DNA of 7,764 nt from an uncultured Clostridia bacterium (GTDB lineage Bacteria > Bacillota > Clostridia > TANB77 > CAG-508): assembly GCA_947630255.1 (NCBI GenBank), contig CANRGU010000056.1, forward strand, positions 1 to 7,764. Reading direction: 5' to 3'. The position numbers and the translations under genes are program-made. This document shows positions 5,601 through 7,764 of this stretch, in pieces (positions within the stretch are counted from its first letter, which is position 1; the number at the start of each line of letters is the position of its first letter). The notes under the pieces were generated by a model. The model made no database searches. It had not been told where the DNA came from and saw only the letters and a list, made by a program, of their open reading frames with translations.

Positions 5601-7764
5601 TAGAGAAATATTCACAAGGAGAAAAAATAGTTTATACAGTAACAGAAACTAAAATACCATCAGGATATAGTGCAAGTATTACAGGAGATCAAGACACAGG
5701 ATATACAATTACAAATACACATATACCAGACAAACCATTTGATTTAAGCCTAAGAAAATACATAACATCAATAAGAAGAAATGGAGAAGAAGTTGACTTT
5801 GAAGACAGAACACCAATAATAAACACAGAAACATTAATAAATGGAACATTTAACAGAAACGGAGAATTAGAACACACAGCAACATATGAACATTCAAAAG
5901 AACCATTAATAGTAAAAAGAGGAGATATAATAACATACACATTAAGAATATACAACGAAGGAGAAAGGGCAGGATACGCAACTGAAATAACAGATTATAT
6001 CCCAGAAGGATTAGCATTAATAAAAGACTACAACACAAATTTTGACAACGAATGGCAATTGCCAAGTAATTTAGACAGCAACAAAGTAATGAAGCTAGTA
6101 GGAGAAGACGGATTCTACAAAACAGAAGAAGACGTAAAGAACTTTGACCTAGAAGACTTTACAGGAATAAACAGTTTAAGCGAAGTAGAATTAATAAAAG
6201 GAGAAGTAGCAATAACAACAAACGCCTTAGACGAAGAACTAATAGGAGCATTTGATAAAGACAAAGAAGAAGCAGAAGAAGACGAAGAATGGCAAAAAGC
6301 AGAGCAAGGAGCAGGAGGACTATACTACAAGGACGTAGAAGTAACATGTTTAGTAATAGCAGAAAACACATATAAAGGAACAATAACAAACATATCAGAA
6401 ATATCAGAAGACAAAGACGAAAACAACAGAGAAGTAGAAGACAGAGACTCAGAGCCAAACAACAAAGAAAACCCATATGAAACATGGCAAGAAGACGATG
6501 ATGACTATGAGCCAGTAGTATTAAAATACTTTGACTTAGCATTAAGAAAATTCATAACAGAAATAGAAACAAAAGGAAATAAAGAAGAAGTAACAACAAG
6601 AATACCAAGACCAACAATAGACGAAGAAAGCGGAAACATCAAATACGAGCATGACAAAGATCCAGTATATGTAGCAAACAACGATGTAGTAATATACACA
6701 ATAAGAGTATACAATGAAGGAACAATGGAAGGATATGCAGAAGAAATAACAGACGACATACCAGAAGGACTAGAATATTTACCAGAACATGAAATAAACA
6801 AAGAATATGGCTGGACAATGTATGACGACGAAGAAGAAGAAACAGAAGAAGTAGAAAAAGCAGTAAAAGTAAAAACAAGATACCTATCAGAAGCAGAAGG
6901 AGAAGCAGAAGAAAGAGACAATCTACTAAAAGGATTTGACAGTAGCAAAGGAATAAGTGAAGAAGAGCCATACAACCCAGACTATAGAGACGTAAAAATA
7001 GCATTTAGAGTAACAGAACCAAGCACATCAGACAGAATAATAACAAACAGTGCACAAATATCAGAAGACAGTGATGACGATGAAGACTCAACACCAGACG
7101 AATGGAACGAAGGAGAAGACGACCAAGACAAAGAGCATATCTATGTAAAATACTTTGATTTAAGCTTACTAAAATGGGTAACAAAAACAATAGTAACAGT
7201 AGACGGAAAAACAACGACAACAGAAACAGGGTTCAAACCAAACACCGGAAAAACAGAAACAGAAGGAATAAGAGACAACGAAGAAAACGAGCCAGTAGCG
7301 AAAGTAGAATTAGACAGAAAGAAACTAGACAAAACGACAGTAAAATTTGTATATAAAATCAGAGTAACAAACGAAGGAGAAATAGAAGGATATGCAACAG
7401 AAATAACAGACTACATACCAGAAGGATTAGAGTTTATAGAAGCAGACAACAAAGCATATGGATGGAAAAAAGAAGGAGAAAACAAAGTAACAACAAGAGC
7501 ATTAGAAACGAAGCTATTAAAACCAGGAGAAAGCAGTGAAGTAGAAATAGTATTCACATGGAAGAAAGACAAAAACAACTTAGGAATAAAAACGAACATA
7601 GCAGAAATAAGTGAAGACTATAACGAGTACAACTCAGAAGATATAGATTCAACACCAGACAATAAGAAAAATCCATATGAAAAAGAACAAGAAGACGATG
7701 ATGACTTTGCACTAGTAATATTATCATTAAAAACAGGAAAAGGAGTATCATATACAATACTAAT
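2566..7764 (+). CDS. Giant thioester/Cna-B/DUF11-like surface adhesin, +1 frameshift after the signal peptide, 3' end outside window
   Basis: ATG 2566 begins a signal peptide (MKRVKILLIALVLILSGVFF, then SYVNA, probable cleavage before QAPD), but this frame stops at TAG 2695 after 43 residues. The +1 frame (GGT 2693 onward) is then open without a stop to the window end, giving about 1,730 residues. Order: signal peptide; thioester domain with Cys at 2900 (FYCLRGG) and Gln at 3344 (QQLAIW); beta-rich linker; DUF11-like repeat; three Cna-B domains; three more DUF11-like repeats separated by DDDDY/F acidic joints. Thioester domains form a Cys-Gln internal bond that can react covalently with host amines; Cna-B domains form Lys-Asn isopeptide bonds that stiffen a stalk. 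The last visible residues LKTGKGVSYTIL look like the entry to a C-terminal membrane anchor. The protein is inferred to be an extracellular adhesin. The frameshift is either programmed, phase-variable, mutational or a sequence error. Confidence 0.85.
2681..2697 (+). other. +1 frameshift site in the adhesin gene (GAG-CGG-TAG)
   Basis: The upstream frame ends at TAG 2695-2697 and the downstream frame is closed by TAA at 2678-2680, so the shift must fall between 2681 and 2694. The zero frame reads GAG CGG TAG; the +1 frame reads GGT AGA CCA. Skipping C2692 gives KFKEGRPF; dropping G2689 instead gives KFKSGRPF. The longest homopolymer nearby is four As, so simple slipped-strand phase variation is not obvious. 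Confidence 0.7.
2693..3592 (+). other. Thioester (Cys-Gln) domain of the adhesin
   Basis: The N-terminal mature region carries the two signatures of surface thioester domains: ETFYCLRGGIGFG with Cys at 2900-2902 (about residue 112), and IQQLAIWYFTNYDE with Gln at 3344-3346 (about residue 260). The following helix-like LYQYFIYGAAQNAE is also typical of clostridial members. In characterised relatives the Cys and Gln side chains form an internal thioester that can bond covalently to a target. The preceding DGDGDN stretch may bind a metal, but this is a guess. Confidence 0.8.
3593..4123 (+). other. Unrecognised linker region of the adhesin
   Basis: About 177 residues between the thioester domain and the first DUF11-like repeat. 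It alternates hydrophobic and polar residues as in beta-sandwich domains (LTITKGTLEDNE, EIGPIKFVEND, KEYKIRIYKEFEKG) and ends in a polar hinge (EIEKESKTKGDSITTDEKK). I do not recognise a named family. Confidence 0.45.
4124..4840 (+). repeat. DUF11-like repeat A
   Basis: Begins FDLSLRKFITKI, contains VVYTIRIYNEGEVDG and ITDYIPEGLEF, then NIAEITKDKD, and ends with the acidic joint QQDDDDYEDLVLK. The central motif matches the DUF11/conserved-repeat pattern of surface proteins. This copy uses AAT for most Asn codons, unlike copies C and D. Confidence 0.75.
4841..5122 (+). repeat. Cna-B domain 1
   Basis: 94 residues from TEVTVTKEWND to YKIVNTH. The presumed isopeptide Lys (VTKEW), catalytic Glu (YTVTE) and Asn (VNTH) are all present in the usual order. 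It is the near twin of Cna-B domain 3. Confidence 0.8.
5132..5428 (+). repeat. Cna-B domain 2
   Basis: A canonical Cna-B copy: IRVTKIWEDDGDRDGKRPEN, VELYK, WTATFTDLQ, YTVEEVG, LPEGY and ITNTYTP. Lys, Glu and Asn of the isopeptide triad are present. It is closer to the family consensus than its neighbours 1 and 3. Confidence 0.85.
5441..5722 (+). repeat. Cna-B domain 3
   Basis: 94 residues from TEVTVTKEWND to YTITNTH, 63 of 94 identical to domain 1 by hand alignment without gaps, and offset from it by exactly 600 bp. A 33-nt block (5616-5648) is identical to 5016-5048. Isopeptide Lys, Glu and Asn are retained. Confidence 0.8.
5738..6529 (+). repeat. DUF11-like repeat B
   Basis: Begins FDLSLRKYITSI, with ITYTLRIYNEGERAG, ITDYIPEGLAL, a longer acidic insert before YYKDVEVTCLVIAEN, then TNISEISEDKD and the joint WQEDDDDYEPVVLKY. 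From this repeat on, codon choice moves towards AAC, GAC and TAC. Confidence 0.75.
6530..7153 (+). repeat. DUF11-like repeat C
   Basis: Begins FDLALRKFITEI, with VIYTIRVYNEGTMEG, ITDDIPEGLEY, VKIAFRVTEP, TNSAQISEDSD and an acidic joint leading to HIYVKY. Very rich in Glu and Asp. Same layout as repeats A and B. Confidence 0.75.
7154..7729 (+). repeat. DUF11-like repeat D
   Basis: Begins FDLSLLKWVTKT, with VYKIRVTNEGEIEG, ITDYIPEGLEF, VEIVFTWKKDKNN, TNIAEISEDYN and the joint EQEDDDDFALVIL. It directly precedes the probable anchor. Asn codons are 11 AAC to 2 AAT. Confidence 0.75.

Noticed and set aside
7174..7356. Plus-strand 60-codon frame rich in Asn, Arg and Lys
   Set aside because: It overlaps the adhesin frame in another phase and has no family resemblance; a shadow.
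4124..7729. CRISPR array or short DNA repeat array in the repetitive 3' half
   Set aside because: The repetition is at protein-domain level (about 200 residues per unit) within an open frame, with diverged DNA and no regular spacers.
4929..7757. Many Leu- and Ser-rich minus-strand open frames resembling membrane proteins
   Set aside because: The coding strand here is A-rich and T-poor, so antisense frames lack stops and spell Leu/Ser/Phe/Val runs. None has convincing initiation signals, and all lie opposite the continuous adhesin frame.

Overview
The window looks like a chromosomal segment of a low-GC, A-rich member of the Bacillota, most likely an uncultured or gut-type Clostridia. Four things point there: the gene order rpsP-khpA-rimM-trmD-rplS, the strong GGAGG-type ribosome binding sites, the use of AGA for nearly all arginines, and a very large Gram-positive surface protein with thioester and Cna-B-type domains. 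The standard code fits: TGA is used as a stop (rimM) and TGG encodes Trp. The genus cannot be named from this sequence.

Layout: positions 1-42 hold the last codons of an upstream gene, probably ffh by synteny. Positions 102-2293 carry a tight co-directional translation and RNA-maturation operon: ribosomal protein S16, the KH-domain RNA binder KhpA, the 16S processing factor RimM, the tRNA m1G37 methyltransferase TrmD, and ribosomal protein L19 with a long acidic tail. An intrinsic terminator follows rplS. An AT-rich intergenic stretch (2294-2565) then holds an 11-bp tandem repeat and a good sigma-A-type promoter. It leads into a giant secreted adhesin that runs off the right edge. From the N-terminus this protein has a signal peptide, a Cys-Gln thioester domain, a linker, one DUF11-like repeat, three Cna-B domains and three more DUF11-like repeats. 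The window ends just before the expected C-terminal membrane anchor.

The most notable observation concerns reading frame. Both trmD (near its 3' end) and the adhesin gene (just after the signal peptide) need a +1 shift to give a family-like full-length protein. At both places the upstream frame contains a CGG codon immediately before a GGN glycine codon of the downstream frame. By hand scan these are the only two in-frame CGG codons in all the coding sequence here. TrmD is known to methylate the tRNA-Arg isoacceptor that reads CGG, and m1G37 guards against +1 slippage. A programmed or autoregulatory frameshift at CGG is therefore worth testing. Two single-base assembly errors or mutations remain the simplest alternative. 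Within the adhesin gene there is also a clear synonymous-codon switch (AAT to AAC for Asn) and an internal Cna-B duplication at exactly 600 bp offset, both suggesting mosaic growth of the gene.
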